From assembly GCF_000158175.1 (NCBI RefSeq), contig NZ_DS999411.1, positions 778,596 through 842,595 on the forward strand: a stretch of DNA of 64,000 bases, in the 5' to 3' direction. This document shows, in pieces, positions 36,744-47,890 of this stretch. Under the pieces are notes generated by a model. It searched no databases. It was not told where the DNA came from and worked only from the letters and a program-made list of their open reading frames with translations. Position 1 is the first letter of the stretch, and each line of letters begins with the position of its first letter. The position numbers and the translations under genes are program-made. This DNA comes from Luminiphilus syltensis NOR5-1B. Lineage in GTDB: Bacteria > Pseudomonadota > Gammaproteobacteria > Pseudomonadales > Halieaceae.

Positions 36744-38195
36744 CTAAAACATCCCTCGAATGTACTCCATCAGGGCCTGCGGCACGATGCCAAGGCCCAG
36801 TATAGCCACAGTCAATAACAGCGCGACGGCGCGCATGCCCCCATCCATGGTCCAGGTAAGTTCGTGCTCCGCGGGCTTCTGGCTCATCTGGAAAATCACC
36901 CGCAGGTAATAATAGATACCAATCGCGCTGCCGAGTACAAGCGCTGCCAACAACACCCAGTGCGACCCCGAGACCGCTGCCGCAAACAGGTAAAACTTGC
37001 CGATAAAACCTGCAGTGAGTGGAATGCCCGCCAGGGACAGCAGCGCTACCAGCATCAATATGGCGAGCATCGGATCGCGCCAGAACAGACCGGACAGATC
37101 TTGGACCTCAGCGTGGTCCTGACCCTCCCCGCCCGGATTGACCAACGCCAAAAGACCGAAGGCGGCGATGGTTGTCGGCACGTAGGCGACCAGGTAGAAA
37201 ACCGCCGCCTCGCCGGCGAGCGCCCGGTTTACCGGATCAGCGGCCACAGTAAAGATAATCAGTGCATAACCGATATGAGCAATCGATGAGTAGGCGAGCA
37301 TGCGCTTCACATTGCGCTGCAGCAGTGCCAGTAAATTACCCACCAGCATGCTCAACACGGCGAGCACGCCCAGCACCTCAACCACGCCTGGCAGATCGAA
37401 TAATTGCGCGTCGAACAGGAAGCGAATCAGTGCGACGAACGGCGCTGCCTTGGCCACAGTGGCCAGGAAAGCGGTTACCGGAGCCGGGGAGCCCTCATAA
37501 ACATCGGGCGTCCACAGGTGGAACGGCGCCGCAGACAACTTAAAGCACACTCCCGTTATCACGAGCACCGTGGCGATGGCCGTTACCGCACTGCCCAATG
37601 TTGCGCTCTGCAAACCCGCACCGATCTCAGGAAACGCCAGGCTGCCGGTCGCCGCATAGAGCAGCGCAAAACCAAACAATAAGGTGGCCGACGCACCGCC
37701 CGAAAGGACCAGATACTTGGTCGCCGCCTCTGCCGCCGGCGCCACACGGGACGGGTAGGCGATCAACGCATAAAGGGCAACAGACATCAGCTCGAGCCCT
37801 AACAGCAGTGACGCCACATGGCTGGCATAGGCCAGCACCACAGCGCCCAGGGTCGCCAGCAACAGTAGAAGATAGTACTCATCGCCCTGGTCGCTGAGAC
37901 CCGGCAGATAATCTCGGGACAGCATGACGCACAGGGCCGCGGAGGCGCAGAACAGCGCGGCGAACAGGCGCGCCATATCATCTGCCTGGAGCAGCGGTGT
38001 GACCGCCTGCCCAATGCCCGGCTCCGGGCTTCCGATCCAGACGGAAGACGCCAATGCCGCTATCAGTACCAGCAACGTCGAGAAGCGTGTCAGCTCGGGC
38101 GAACGCCGCGCCGCGACCTGCAGCATGACCGCCGTTGCGCCCACACCGAGCACGATTACCGGCATGATCAGACTGAAGTCAGCAGACGGCGTCAT
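36744..38195 (-). CDS. nuoN: NADH-quinone oxidoreductase subunit N
   Basis: This 483-residue antiporter-like membrane subunit is one of the three proton-pumping arms of complex I. It has about fourteen hydrophobic segments and the proton-antiporter core (LLLGLELMSVALYALIAY; LSAAPFHLWTPDVYEG). The frame opens at 38300, but homology begins at the ATG at 38195, which overlaps the nuoM stop as ATGA. It is the last nuo gene. Confidence 0.95.
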   Translation of the reverse strand: MTPSADFSLIMPVIVLGVGATAVMLQVAARRSPELTRFSTLLVLIAALASSVWIGSPEPGIGQAVTPLLQADDMARLFAALFCASAALCVMLSRDYLPGLSDQGDEYYLLLLLATLGAVVLAYASHVASLLLGLELMSVALYALIAYPSRVAPAAEAATKYLVLSGGASATLLFGFALLYAATGSLAFPEIGAGLQSATLGSAVTAIATVLVITGVCFKLSAAPFHLWTPDVYEGSPAPVTAFLATVAKAAPFVALIRFLFDAQLFDLPGVVEVLGVLAVLSMLVGNLLALLQRNVKRMLAYSSIAHIGYALIIFTVAADPVNRALAGEAAVFYLVAYVPTTIAAFGLLALVNPGGEGQDHAEVQDLSGLFWRDPMLAILMLVALLSLAGIPLTAGFIGKFYLFAAAVSGSHWVLLAALVLGSAIGIYYYLRVIFQMSQKPAEHELTWTMDGGMRAVALLLTVAILGLGIVPQALMEYIRGMF

Positions 38196-39691
38196 GGGGC
38201 GACTCCGGCGACAAGGGTATTTGCCGGCAGCAGGTTGGACACGCTCTGCACCGCGGGTGCCGCCAGGTCGAGTATCGGCTGCGGGTAAAGACCCATCCAC
38301 AGCAGCGCCACCATCATGACGGCCATAGTGGTCATTTCGCGGACACCGAAATCAGCCATCTGCCGATCGTCGTCGGGCTGCCCCTGGAAGGCGCTTTGCA
38401 TCAACCACAGGGCATAGATCGCCGCGGTCACCATGCCCACGGCGGCCGCCGCTGTCATCCACGGTGCTACGGCAAAGAGACCGAGCAGCACCAGAAATTC
38501 GGCCACAAAATTGCCGAGTCCAGGCAGGCCCAGCGAGGCGAGCACAAAAAACATCGCGCAGGCGCCCATGCGCGGTGCCTGCTGCCAGAGCCCACCCATC
38601 TTGCGCATATCACGCGTGTGCAAACGGTGCTGCAATGCACCGGCCATCATGAACAGCGCCGCGGTGCTGACCCCGTGGGTCACCATCTGCATTACCGCGC
38701 CCTGCAGTGCCAGCTCGTTGAAGGCGTAAACGCCCAGCAGTATGAAGCCCATGTGGCTAACGCTCGAATAGGCCACGAGACGCTTGAAATCGGTCTGCGC
38801 AAAAGCCAGTAACGCGCCATAAATGATACCGGCAACCCCGAGCAGCATGGCCACCGGCGCCAGGGTCTGCGACGCCTCGGGAAACAGCGGCACGGTGAAC
38901 CGAAGCAGCCCGTAGGCACCGGTTTTCAAAAGAATACCCGCCAGCAACACGCTGCCCGCGGTCGGTGCCTGGGTGTGTGCATCGGGCAGCCAGGTGTGAA
39001 AAGGAAAGCCCGGCAGCTTGACCGTAAAGGCCAGGAAAAATCCGAGCATCAGCCAGAACGCGAGCTCCGGAGGCAGATCGAGCCCCAGCAGATCGCCGTA
39101 GCTGAAGCTGAGCTTGCCGGTCAGCGCCGCGCCTTGCCACGCCAGGACCACAATGGCCAGCAGCATCAGCAGACCCGATACCTGCGTAAAAATGAAGAAC
39201 TTCATGGCCGCGTAACCGCGGTTTTCGTGGCCCCAGATCGCGATCAGGAGGTACATGGGTACCAGCATCACTTCCCAGAAGAGGAAAAACAGGATCAGAT
39301 CCATGGCCAGAAACACACCGGCAACGCCGGCGAGTGTCCACAGCAGATTGGCCTGGAAAAAACCGTGGCGCTCCTCGACCTCCGACCAGGACGCCGCGAC
39401 GGCAATCAAACCCAGTACGAAAGTGAGCACCAGCAGGAGCAGGCTAAATCCATCGAGAGCCAGCTCAAAGGAAATTCCGAAGCGCGGTATCCAGTCGGTC
39501 TGGGAGTACAGCAGCCACTGACTGCTTGCCGGATCAGCCAAGGCTGACAGCCCACTGGAGGTAAGCACCAGCAGAACCAACAGGCAGGTCAGCAACGATA
39601 TCCAGCGCGGCAGGTCAGGATTGACCCGCTCGGCCAGCCAGGCGGCCACACCGCCGAGTAACGGCAGGAAGATCAGCAGTGAAAGGCTCAT
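38192..39691 (-). CDS. nuoM: NADH-quinone oxidoreductase subunit M
   Basis: This 499-residue antiporter-like subunit of the complex I membrane arm translocates protons. The family segments LFFLFWEVMLVPMYLLI and KLPGFPFHTWLPDAHTQAPTAGSVLLAG are present, with the conserved lysine and glutamate of the half-channel. It overlaps nuoL and nuoN by four bases each, as ATGA. Confidence 0.96.
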   Translation of the reverse strand: MSLSLLIFLPLLGGVAAWLAERVNPDLPRWISLLTCLLVLLVLTSSGLSALADPASSQWLLYSQTDWIPRFGISFELALDGFSLLLLVLTFVLGLIAVAASWSEVEERHGFFQANLLWTLAGVAGVFLAMDLILFFLFWEVMLVPMYLLIAIWGHENRGYAAMKFFIFTQVSGLLMLLAIVVLAWQGAALTGKLSFSYGDLLGLDLPPELAFWLMLGFFLAFTVKLPGFPFHTWLPDAHTQAPTAGSVLLAGILLKTGAYGLLRFTVPLFPEASQTLAPVAMLLGVAGIIYGALLAFAQTDFKRLVAYSSVSHMGFILLGVYAFNELALQGAVMQMVTHGVSTAALFMMAGALQHRLHTRDMRKMGGLWQQAPRMGACAMFFVLASLGLPGLGNFVAEFLVLLGLFAVAPWMTAAAAVGMVTAAIYALWLMQSAFQGQPDDDRQMADFGVREMTTMAVMMVALLWMGLYPQPILDLAAPAVQSVSNLLPANTLVAGVAP

Positions 39692-41523
39692 GGTGCCGAC
39701 CTCAGAACAATCGCAACCACCGCGATCAGACCGATAACAAAGGTGGTGGCATACCAGCGAAGTTCACCGGTCTGTAGCGCCGCCAGTCCTCGGTGACAAA
39801 GCCGGTTCAGGGAAACCACGCCGTTATAGAAGTGATCGATCGGCTCTCCCTGGCACCAGCGGGCCAGCGTCCTGTAGGGAGTCACCAGCAGTAAGTTATA
39901 CAGCGCGTCGACCCGCCAGCCGGCAAAGAGGAAACCCTCGACCGGAGAATCGCCGCCTGCCTCAGCCGGTGACGAACTCGGACGCCGGACGATGTAGGCG
40001 TAATAGGCATAGGCCACGCCCAATAGTGGAACACCAATGCTGATCCACTCGATCAGGTGGGGCACTTGCGGGTGCCCTGCGTCTGGCAGCACACCGTCAA
40101 GAGGCTGGCTAATCAGCCCACCCAACAGAGACAGCGCGCACAGGATTAATAGCGGGATGGCCATGGGCAGACCGGGCTTTCGATCAGGCTCGGTTTGCGC
40201 CTCGCCAAAAAATGCCACAAACAAGAGGCGGAAACTGTAAATACTCGTGAGCAGTGCGCCGAGGAGGCCGCCCGCCCAGAGCCAGGGGCCGATTCCGGGC
40301 GCCGTAAACGCCGACAGGAGAATGCCATCCTTACTGTAGAAACCGGCAGTAAAGGGCAGCGCGGCAAGCGCGGCACTGCCGATGAGAAAACTGAGAAACA
40401 CCACCGGCAGCCGCGTGCGCAGGCCACCCATGCGGAAAATATTGAGTTCATGATGAAGGCAGTGGCTGACGGCACCGGCGCCGAGGAACAACAATGCCTT
40501 GAAGAAGGCATGTGTCATCAGGTGGAAAATACCAAAGCTGAAGGCACCCACACCCAGGGCCAGAAACATATAGCCGATCTGGCTGATGGTCGAGTAGGCC
40601 AGAATGCGCTTTATATCCTGCTGCACCAATGCCGCAGACGCCGCCAGCAGCAGCGTGGCCAGACCGACCCAGGCCACTGCAGTCAACGTCGCCGGAGCCA
40701 GTAGGAATAGGCCGTGAAGCCGTGCCACCAGATAGACTCCTGCGGTCACCATGGTCGCCGCGTGAATCAGCGCCGATACAGGTGTGGGACCGGCCATGGC
40801 ATCGGGTAGCCAGGTGTGCAGCGGCAGCTGCGCCGACTTACCCACCGCGCCACCGAGTAGCAGCGCCGTAGCCAGTACCGGCACTGTGCCGCCCACCTCC
40901 CAGTTGAGATTCGCCGCTAGCAGCAGCGGCTGGATATCCAGGGTCCCGAGGTCGGTAAAGAGTACGAACAGACCGAGGGCCATGAGGGCATCGCCGACGC
41001 GTGTGACCACGAAGGCCTTGCGTGCGGCCGCGCCATTGGCAGGATTCTTGTACCAGAACCCGACCAGCAGGTAAGAGCACATGCCCACTCCTTCCCAACC
41101 GAGGAAGAGCAGCAGCAGGTTATCGGCCATCACCAGCAGGAGCATCGAACCAACGAACAGGTTCATGTACGCAAAGTAGCGGCTGAAGCTTTCGTCCTCC
41201 CACATAAACTCCACGGAGTACACGTGAATGAGAAAGCCCACACCGGTGATCACCGACATCATCACTACGGTGAGTCCGTCTATGTGGAAGGCAATGGCGG
41301 CGCTGAAATCCGCCACCGACATCCAGGTCCATAGGGTCGCGGTAACCACGGTAGGGGTATCGAGATAAGCCAGCAGCTGACCCGCGACCAGCACCGCGGA
41401 GAGACCGACCGAGCCCGCCCCCAGCACCGCGCCCAGGGAACGGGGAATCTGCCGGCCGAAGAGAATCAGCAGCGTCGCAGACAGCATTGGGAGTCCCGGG
41501 ATGGCGGCCAGTGCCAGATTCAT
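39688..41523 (-). CDS. nuoL: NADH-quinone oxidoreductase subunit L
   Basis: This 611-residue subunit is the distal antiporter-like module of complex I, ending in the long lateral helix that spans the membrane arm. [30 protein letters not shown] is the characteristic core segment. Its four-base overlaps with nuoK and nuoM make it part of the coupled operon. Confidence 0.96.
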   Translation of the reverse strand: MNLALAAIPGLPMLSATLLILFGRQIPRSLGAVLGAGSVGLSAVLVAGQLLAYLDTPTVVTATLWTWMSVADFSAAIAFHIDGLTVVMMSVITGVGFLIHVYSVEFMWEDESFSRYFAYMNLFVGSMLLLVMADNLLLLFLGWEGVGMCSYLLVGFWYKNPANGAAARKAFVVTRVGDALMALGLFVLFTDLGTLDIQPLLLAANLNWEVGGTVPVLATALLLGGAVGKSAQLPLHTWLPDAMAGPTPVSALIHAATMVTAGVYLVARLHGLFLLAPATLTAVAWVGLATLLLAASAALVQQDIKRILAYSTISQIGYMFLALGVGAFSFGIFHLMTHAFFKALLFLGAGAVSHCLHHELNIFRMGGLRTRLPVVFLSFLIGSAALAALPFTAGFYSKDGILLSAFTAPGIGPWLWAGGLLGALLTSIYSFRLLFVAFFGEAQTEPDRKPGLPMAIPLLILCALSLLGGLISQPLDGVLPDAGHPQVPHLIEWISIGVPLLGVAYAYYAYIVRRPSSSPAEAGGDSPVEGFLFAGWRVDALYNLLLVTPYRTLARWCQGEPIDHFYNGVVSLNRLCHRGLAALQTGELRWYATTFVIGLIAVVAIVLRSAP

Positions 41524-41834
41524 TCCTGTAACCTCGTCACCGCGTCCATGTCCAGGGTGCGGTAGCGGCGCTGGATCTGCAGTACCAGACCAAGCCCCAC
41601 TGCCACTTCTGCGGCTGCCACCGTGAGCACCAGCAGAAACATGACCTGGCCATCCGCCTCCTGCCAGCGTGCACCGGCAGCAATAAACGCCAGCGCCGCC
41701 GAGTTCAGCATGACTTCCAGTGACATGAGCATGAACAGCAGATTACGCCGCAGCATGAGACCGCCGAGGCCGCAGGCGAACAGGATGCCGGCAACCAGCA
41801 ACACGTGCTCAAGGGGTATCAGCAGGCCGTCCAT
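41520..41834 (-). CDS. nuoK: NADH-quinone oxidoreductase subunit K
   Basis: This 104-residue subunit has three membrane helices with the family sequence [21 protein letters not shown], whose glutamate is needed for proton transfer. It overlaps nuoJ by one base (TGATG) and nuoL by four. Confidence 0.96.
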   Translation of the reverse strand: MDGLLIPLEHVLLVAGILFACGLGGLMLRRNLLFMLMSLEVMLNSAALAFIAAGARWQEADGQVMFLLVLTVAAAEVAVGLGLVLQIQRRYRTLDMDAVTRLQE

Positions 41835-42343
41835 CAGATGTCTCCCGGGCGGTCAATAAAGCGCCGGGCCACATGATAAGCACCGACCAGTGCCGCCATC
41901 AGCAGCATGGACGCCAATTCCACGGCGAGCACGTAGGGGCCGTACAGTGAGATACCGACCTCCTTCGGAGATACGCTGTGGCCGGAGGTGGTCACGCCGG
42001 ACTCGCCGAATACAAGCAACATCTCCACCAACAGCACCGTGGTCAGTAGCCCCGGCACAATCCACAGACGAGCATCGAGCCAGCCGCGCTCCTGTTCCTC
42101 TCCGGCGTCACCGAGGTTCAGCATCATGATCACGAATACGAACAGCACCATAATCGCACCGGCATAGATCAGCACTTCCAGTGCCGCTGCAAAAGGCGCA
42201 CCGAGCATGAAGAACATCACCGCAACGGCGAGCAAAGAAAGTATCAGGTAAATCAACGCATGGGCGGCGTTGGCGCGGGTCAGCGCCACCACCGTCGCAA
42301 ACACGGCAAGGGCTGCTGTCAGATAAAAGAGCAGCACGGTCAT
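41834..42343 (-). CDS. nuoJ: NADH-quinone oxidoreductase subunit J
   Basis: This 169-residue membrane subunit has five hydrophobic segments; [21 protein letters not shown] is the family motif around the third helix near the quinone chamber. It overlaps nuoI at the start by four bases. Confidence 0.96.
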   Translation of the reverse strand: MTVLLFYLTAALAVFATVVALTRANAAHALIYLILSLLAVAVMFFMLGAPFAAALEVLIYAGAIMVLFVFVIMMLNLGDAGEEQERGWLDARLWIVPGLLTTVLLVEMLLVFGESGVTTSGHSVSPKEVGISLYGPYVLAVELASMLLMAALVGAYHVARRFIDRPGDI

Positions 42344-42867
42344 GGCATCAGACTCTTCACATCGATGGGCGGCGCCTCGTTCTTCGCCTCGCCCTTATCC
42401 TTGCCGGCGATGGCCATGCCGGCCACACGGTAGTAGTTGTAATCGTGGTACTTACCGGTACCGGCGATCTGAAGATGCTCCTTCTCGTACACCATGCTCT
42501 GGCGGTCGTACTCACACATCTCAAAATCCGGCGTGAGCTGGATGGCGTTGGTAGGGCAAGCCTCCTCGCACATACCGCACATAATGCAACGGGAAAAATT
42601 GATGCGGAAAAATTCCGGGTACCAGCGACCATCCTCCTTGGTGGCCTGTTGAAGGGCAATGCAGTCCACAGGGCACGCCACCGCGCATAGATTGCAGGCG
42701 ACGCAGCGCTCTTCGCCGTCCGGGTCGCAGGTCAGCACAATCCTGCCGCGATAGCGCGGTGCCAGGTACGGCTTCTCTTCGGGGTACTGCACGGTTTCCG
42801 AACGCGTAAACGTGTGCTGCAGGATGGTCCACATCGTCACGAGCTGGCTGCGAATCGCTTCCCACAT
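42340..42867 (-). CDS. nuoI: NADH-quinone oxidoreductase subunit I (two [4Fe-4S] clusters)
   Basis: The 175-residue peripheral-arm subunit binds clusters N6a and N6b. Both CxxCxxCxxxCP motifs are intact (Cys55, 58, 61, 65 and Cys94, 97, 100, 104). It passes electrons from NuoG towards NuoB. It follows nuoH with only a three-base gap. Confidence 0.96.
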   Translation of the reverse strand: MWEAIRSQLVTMWTILQHTFTRSETVQYPEEKPYLAPRYRGRIVLTCDPDGEERCVACNLCAVACPVDCIALQQATKEDGRWYPEFFRINFSRCIMCGMCEEACPTNAIQLTPDFEMCEYDRQSMVYEKEHLQIAGTGKYHDYNYYRVAGMAIAGKDKGEAKNEAPPIDVKSLMP

Positions 42868-42870
42868 CTG

Positions 42871-43824
42871 CTAGCTCTCCATAACCAGTAAAAACGCGCC
42901 CGTGAACAGCAAATTGATCAGCGTCAGCGGTAGCATGTATTTCCAGCCCAGGCCCATAAGCTGGTCGTAGCGCGGCCGTGGTATCGCGGCACGCAGGAGT
43001 ACAAAGAAACAGATCAGCACAAACACCTTGATGCAGAACCAGACGATGGGAGGCAGCAACGGCCCCATCCAACCACCGAAGAACAGCACGGTCATCATGC
43101 AGCAGATCAGAATAAGCCCGACGTATTCTCCGAGCATGAACATGGCGAATTTCATACCGCCGTATTCGGTGTGGAAGCCGGCCGTCAGCTCGTGCTCGGC
43201 CTCCGGCAGATCAAAGGGCAGCCGGTGACTTTCGGCGATACCGGCGATGGTAAAGGTCACCAGGCCGAGGAACTGGGGAATGCAGTACCACAGCCCTTCC
43301 TGGGCCAGAACGATGTCACGCAGACTGAAACTGCCCGCGAGCATGACCACACCCATGAGCGACAAACCCATGAAGACCTCGTAACTGACCATTTGTGCGG
43401 CGCTGCGCAAACCACCGAGCAGCGCATATTTGTTGTTCGAGGCCAGCCCGCCAAGAAGCACGCTATAGACCGCCAGTGACGACATTCCCAGAAAGAACAG
43501 CAAGCCGATATTGAGGTCGATCACCTGTAGCTCAGGGCCGAAGGGGATAACCGCGAATCCGAGCATCATTACAATCACGATGACTGTCGGTGCCAGTATG
43601 AACACGAAGCGGTCGGCAAAAGGTGGCACCCAGTCATCCTTGGTGAGCAGCTTCAGCATATCCGCGAGTACCTGAAAGATTCCGAATGGCCCGAGGCGAT
43701 TCGGCCCGTAGCGATCCTGCCAGATACCCAGTAGGCGACGCTCAAACCAGGTGAGCACCGCGGCACCGCCGACCGCAGCACCGATAATCAGGAGGCCAAA
43801 TAATGTGGTCGACAGCTCGGTCAT
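42871..43824 (-). CDS. nuoH: NADH-quinone oxidoreductase subunit H
   Basis: This 317-residue membrane subunit forms the quinone entry site with NuoB and NuoD. ERRLLGIWQDRYGPNRLGPFG and LPFDLPEAEHELTAGFHTEYGG are unmistakable family blocks. The frame opens at 43932, but the ATG at 43824 overlaps the nuoG stop as ATGA, matches the family start and gives the usual length. Confidence 0.95.
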   Translation of the reverse strand: MTELSTTLFGLLIIGAAVGGAAVLTWFERRLLGIWQDRYGPNRLGPFGIFQVLADMLKLLTKDDWVPPFADRFVFILAPTVIVIVMMLGFAVIPFGPELQVIDLNIGLLFFLGMSSLAVYSVLLGGLASNNKYALLGGLRSAAQMVSYEVFMGLSLMGVVMLAGSFSLRDIVLAQEGLWYCIPQFLGLVTFTIAGIAESHRLPFDLPEAEHELTAGFHTEYGGMKFAMFMLGEYVGLILICCMMTVLFFGGWMGPLLPPIVWFCIKVFVLICFFVLLRAAIPRPRYDQLMGLGWKYMLPLTLINLLFTGAFLLVMES

Positions 43825-46574
43825 GACAAGCTGCCCTCCTGGCCATCGCGAGCAATCAGGTCGGCATCCCGGCGTTTCCAGTCGGGTGCCATGCTTAAAG
43901 ACACACCACTGCGGGGCACCAGGCCAATGCACCCGTTAAGCCCCGGCGCGTAGGCGACACAGCCTCGCCTGAGCGATGGATCGATTCGCACTTCAAAGGC
44001 GGTGTCACTGCCACCCAACACCACGCCATCCCCGGCCTCAACACCCAGCGTCTTTGCATCTGCTACGCTGAGTTCCAGGTAGGCATCGGGCATCAGGTCA
44101 CGAACCCCGGCGCTGCGCGCACTGAGCTCATCACTGCCGAAGATGGCCGGTCGGGGAATCAGTTCCAGAGTAGCGGCGTCGATAGAACTTGGCGTCGCGG
44201 CCTCGGGAACCGTTGTCGGCCCCGCGGCCTCAATAAGGCGTGCACCGGCGGTTCCGCCGCTCAGGGCACCGCCCACCTCGTCCTGAAACTTGTGCAGCGA
44301 CTGGTTCGAGTTCCAACCGGGTGACCACACGAAGGGCAGCAGCGACCCTGGTTCATCGCGATTCAGGCCCTCCATGGAATAGGCGAGCGGCGATTCTTCA
44401 TCCTGGGGCTGCTTCGGTTCGTGCACACTGATATTGGCGCGCATGGCAGTACGTCCGCTATAGCGATGGGGTTGGCGCGGGATACGCACACCGTGACTGC
44501 GATAGCTGCCGCCTGGGGCCGCATCGACAATCCCGGCCAGTGCCGGTACCGCCGAGGCACAGGCTGCGATGACTTCATCCACGTGATTGATGTCGACGAA
44601 GTGTTTGTGATCCGCGGCCTTGAGGCAGCACAGCAGCCAGTAGAGCGAAGAGTGGCGTTCGTCGCCCGGAACAAAAACCGGGTAGTAACGCTGGGCGCGC
44701 CCCTCCATGCTGACCACAGTCCCCTCGGACTCAATAGCAGAGGCAGCGGGTAGTACGAGATCGGCGCGGGAACAGGTGGCACTGTCCATACCGTCAAGCA
44801 CGATCACAGTGGTAACCGCGTCGAGCAATCGGTCAATCTCCTCACCCGTACCGCGGCGATAGAGATCATTCTCGAGCACGATGAGGGTTTCGATCTCACC
44901 CGCTTCCGCGCGCGCCGTCAGCGTCGCCAGATCCGGCGCATCATCACCGCAGAGCAGCGCCTGACCCAGACTGTTGGCCTCGGGTACGACCAGCGACAAC
45001 ATAGGCGCACGGGTACCGTCGGCTTCTCGCGAAACCAGCGCCCCGGCGACAGCTGCGGCGCCATCGAGCAGCGCTTCCTCGCACAGGGAGGTGCCGGCAA
45101 TGATAAGCGGGCGACGTGCGTCTCTCAACATCTGCGCCACCGCCGCCGCTTCAGGATTACCCGCGGAATCGCCACCGGAAAGCGCGGCTGCAACCGCAAA
45201 AGCAAACTCGGCGATCTCACCTGGAGCGAGGTGCAGGGTGCGCTCGGCGACATCGTCCAGCCGCGTACTGCCCGGGGTCACACTGACCAAAGGACTGCGT
45301 TGCTCCTGGGCGAGGTTACGGATTGCAGCGTCCTGCCAGGGCTGCAATTTCATATCAGCGGCCAGTTCGTAGGCGCGGTTGCGCACGCTCTGGCGCAGCG
45401 CAAGCGCGACGCGCGGAGCGGTGTGCGTGACGTCATCGCCAAGTACCAGTATTGCATCGGCACTTTCTATATCTGCGAGGCTAGGTACCCGTGCCGGTGT
45501 AGACCGCATAAGCGCCGTAGCGCGCTGCAGCGATGGCTGCTCCTGCTCCGAGACCCCGGGCGCGAAGCTATCACTACCCACGAGGCTACGCAGCAGGAAG
45601 TTGGCTTCCACCGAAGCGCGCGGCGATCCTATTCCAGCGACGCGACGACCGACGGTGAGCCGCTCGAATTCGGCGAGGGCATCGTGGTGGTTCAGCGCTG
45701 TAAACCGCCCCTCCGCGCCGCGCATTCCCGGATAAGGCAGCCGCGTATCGCTATTGACGTAACCTGAACCATAGCGCCCGCGATCGCAGAGGAAATAACC
45801 ATTCACTTCGGCGTTGAAGCGATTGTGCACGCGTTTGACCTTGCCGTAGCGCTCTCCGGGCACGGTGTTGCAGCCCACAGCGCAGCCCACGCACACCGAC
45901 GGCGCCGACTGCAGGTCCCACTTTCGTGTGTACTGGCCGACCAGGGTTTTATCCGTGAATACCCCGGTGGGGCATACCTCGACGAGATTGCCCGCGAACT
46001 CGCTCTGAAGCGTACCCTCGTCGTGGCGGCCAAAGAAAACGTGGTCGTGACTGGCCATAGCCGCAAGGTCTGTGCCGCCGGCGTAATCGCGGTAGTACCG
46101 TGTGCAGCGATAGCAGGTAATGCAGCGGTTCATCTCATGGTGCACGAGAGGACCGAGGTACTGGTTGCGATGGGTCTTTTTAAGTCCACGGTAGCGGCGG
46201 TCGCGATGCCCCACCATAACCGTCATATCCTGCAGGTGGCATTCGCCACCCTCGGCGCAGACGGCGCAGTCATGGGGGTGGTTAAGCATCAGCGATTCAA
46301 TCACTGCTTGGCGAAACCCACTGGCCTTGTCGCCAGTGAGGGAAAAAATCGCACCCTCGGTCACCGGTGTCATACAGCCCATGACAATCCGTCCGCGGGT
46401 ATCTTCTTCATTCTGGTACTGCACCACAGCACACTGGCGGCAGGCGCCGACCGAACCCATGGCGGGGTGCCAGCAAAAATACGGCAGGTCCAACCCCGCG
46501 GAAAGACAGGATTCGAGAAGGTTGGCACCCTCGGGGACCTCGTACTCCTGATTGTCGATGCGGATCTTCGGCAT
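43821..46574 (-). CDS. nuoG: NADH-quinone oxidoreductase subunit G
   Basis: This 917-residue peripheral subunit carries an N-terminal ferredoxin-like [2Fe-2S] domain (PYFCWHPAMGSVGACRQC). It then has the His/Cys-ligated cluster (HPHDCAVCAEGGECHLQD), a [4Fe-4S] site (CITCYRCTRYYRDYAG) and a third motif, CVGCAVGCNTVPG. The molybdopterin-oxidoreductase-like domain that follows (about 215-800) has no catalytic role in complex I. Its start overlaps the nuoF stop. Confidence 0.95.
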   Translation of the reverse strand: MPKIRIDNQEYEVPEGANLLESCLSAGLDLPYFCWHPAMGSVGACRQCAVVQYQNEEDTRGRIVMGCMTPVTEGAIFSLTGDKASGFRQAVIESLMLNHPHDCAVCAEGGECHLQDMTVMVGHRDRRYRGLKKTHRNQYLGPLVHHEMNRCITCYRCTRYYRDYAGGTDLAAMASHDHVFFGRHDEGTLQSEFAGNLVEVCPTGVFTDKTLVGQYTRKWDLQSAPSVCVGCAVGCNTVPGERYGKVKRVHNRFNAEVNGYFLCDRGRYGSGYVNSDTRLPYPGMRGAEGRFTALNHHDALAEFERLTVGRRVAGIGSPRASVEANFLLRSLVGSDSFAPGVSEQEQPSLQRATALMRSTPARVPSLADIESADAILVLGDDVTHTAPRVALALRQSVRNRAYELAADMKLQPWQDAAIRNLAQEQRSPLVSVTPGSTRLDDVAERTLHLAPGEIAEFAFAVAAALSGGDSAGNPEAAAVAQMLRDARRPLIIAGTSLCEEALLDGAAAVAGALVSREADGTRAPMLSLVVPEANSLGQALLCGDDAPDLATLTARAEAGEIETLIVLENDLYRRGTGEEIDRLLDAVTTVIVLDGMDSATCSRADLVLPAASAIESEGTVVSMEGRAQRYYPVFVPGDERHSSLYWLLCCLKAADHKHFVDINHVDEVIAACASAVPALAGIVDAAPGGSYRSHGVRIPRQPHRYSGRTAMRANISVHEPKQPQDEESPLAYSMEGLNRDEPGSLLPFVWSPGWNSNQSLHKFQDEVGGALSGGTAGARLIEAAGPTTVPEAATPSSIDAATLELIPRPAIFGSDELSARSAGVRDLMPDAYLELSVADAKTLGVEAGDGVVLGGSDTAFEVRIDPSLRRGCVAYAPGLNGCIGLVPRSGVSLSMAPDWKRRDADLIARDGQEGSLS

Positions 46575-47890
46575 TAGCTGACGGCACCTCCGCTGGCACT
46601 GCGTTCATAGGGGCAGCACCCCTCGTTGATATGGGCTTCAAAATCCTCACGGAAGTATTTCAGTGCGCTCTGCACGGGCTCCATGGCACCGGGCGCCAGC
46701 GCGCAATGGGTATTGCCTATCGCGCCGATGTAATCGATCTGATAGGCCAGTGTTTCCAGATCTTCGGGCCGGCCGTCGCCGTTCTCCAGCGATTCGAGCA
46801 CCTGGGCACTCCAGGGCAGGCCGTCCCGGCATGGGGTACAGAAACCGCAGGATTCCCGGGCGAAGAAGCTGGTCAGATTGTGAATAAAGCCGATGGGGCA
46901 GGTTTTATCGTCGAGGACGATCATGGTGCCGGTACCCATGCGGCTGCCGGCCTTGCCAATGGTTCCGTAATCCATGGCGAGATCAAGATGCTCGGGTGTC
47001 AGGAAGTCCGTTGAACCGCCACCGGGAAGAAAGCCTCGCAGTGAGTAGCCGTCTTCCATTCCCCCCGCATGATCCTCGATGATTTCACGGATGCTGGTAC
47101 CGATGGGCAACTCCCAGCAGCCGGGATTTTTTACGCGACCGCTGACCCCGTATAGCTTGGTACCCGCATCCTCGCCCTTGCCCAGGGCCTGGAACCAATC
47201 GGCGCCGAATTCGAGGATATGGTGAATGTTGCACAGGGTTTCCACATTGTTGACGATAGTGGGACGCCCCCATAGACCACTGACCTGGGGGAACGGCGGC
47301 TTGGCACGAGGGTTTGCACGCTTGCCTTCGAGGGAACTGATCAGCGCGGTCTCTTCACCACAGATATAGCGGCCGGCACTCACGTGTACGTGCATCTCCA
47401 GGCTGAAACCACTGCCGAGAATGTTGTCTCCCAGGTAGCCCTTTTCGTGACACGCCGTGATCGCCTCGCGGAGCAGGCCGATGGCCTTGTGGTACTCGGC
47501 ACGAATAAAGATGTACGCAATGTCGGCCTGCAGGGTATAGGCGGAAAGAATCATGCCCTCAATCAGCTGATGCGGATCGCACTCCATCAGCAGCCGGTCC
47601 TTGAAAGTCCCGGGTTCCATTTCATCGGCATTGCAGATCAGGTACTTATGTCCGGGCGTGGCGTTGTCCATTGGTACAAAGCTCCACTTCATACCCGTGG
47701 GAAAGCCCGCGCCACCGCGGCCGCGCAGATTGGAGTCCTTGATAATCTCCAGACACTCGGCAGGCGTGCGCTGCCCAATGTTTGTCTTCAGGCTGTTGTA
47801 ACCGCCATTCGCCTCGTAGGCCGCCATATCCGTGGGCCGTCGATCGGGTCGAACGTTGCGGGTGAGTGGATGCGTCGGTGCGTCAGTCAC
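46574..47890 (-). CDS. nuoF: NADH-quinone oxidoreductase subunit F (NADH/FMN)
   Basis: This 438-residue subunit holds the NADH site, FMN and cluster N3. LRGRGGAGFPTGMKW is the FMN/NADH loop, and ESCGFCTPCRDGLPW carries three ligands of the [4Fe-4S] cluster, with a fourth cysteine near the C-terminus. The frame opens at 47953; the GTG at 47890 overlaps the nuoE stop by eight bases and gives the family length, so I take it as the start. Confidence 0.94.
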   Translation of the reverse strand: MTDAPTHPLTRNVRPDRRPTDMAAYEANGGYNSLKTNIGQRTPAECLEIIKDSNLRGRGGAGFPTGMKWSFVPMDNATPGHKYLICNADEMEPGTFKDRLLMECDPHQLIEGMILSAYTLQADIAYIFIRAEYHKAIGLLREAITACHEKGYLGDNILGSGFSLEMHVHVSAGRYICGEETALISSLEGKRANPRAKPPFPQVSGLWGRPTIVNNVETLCNIHHILEFGADWFQALGKGEDAGTKLYGVSGRVKNPGCWELPIGTSIREIIEDHAGGMEDGYSLRGFLPGGGSTDFLTPEHLDLAMDYGTIGKAGSRMGTGTMIVLDDKTCPIGFIHNLTSFFARESCGFCTPCRDGLPWSAQVLESLENGDGRPEDLETLAYQIDYIGAIGNTHCALAPGAMEPVQSALKYFREDFEAHINEGCCPYERSASGGAVS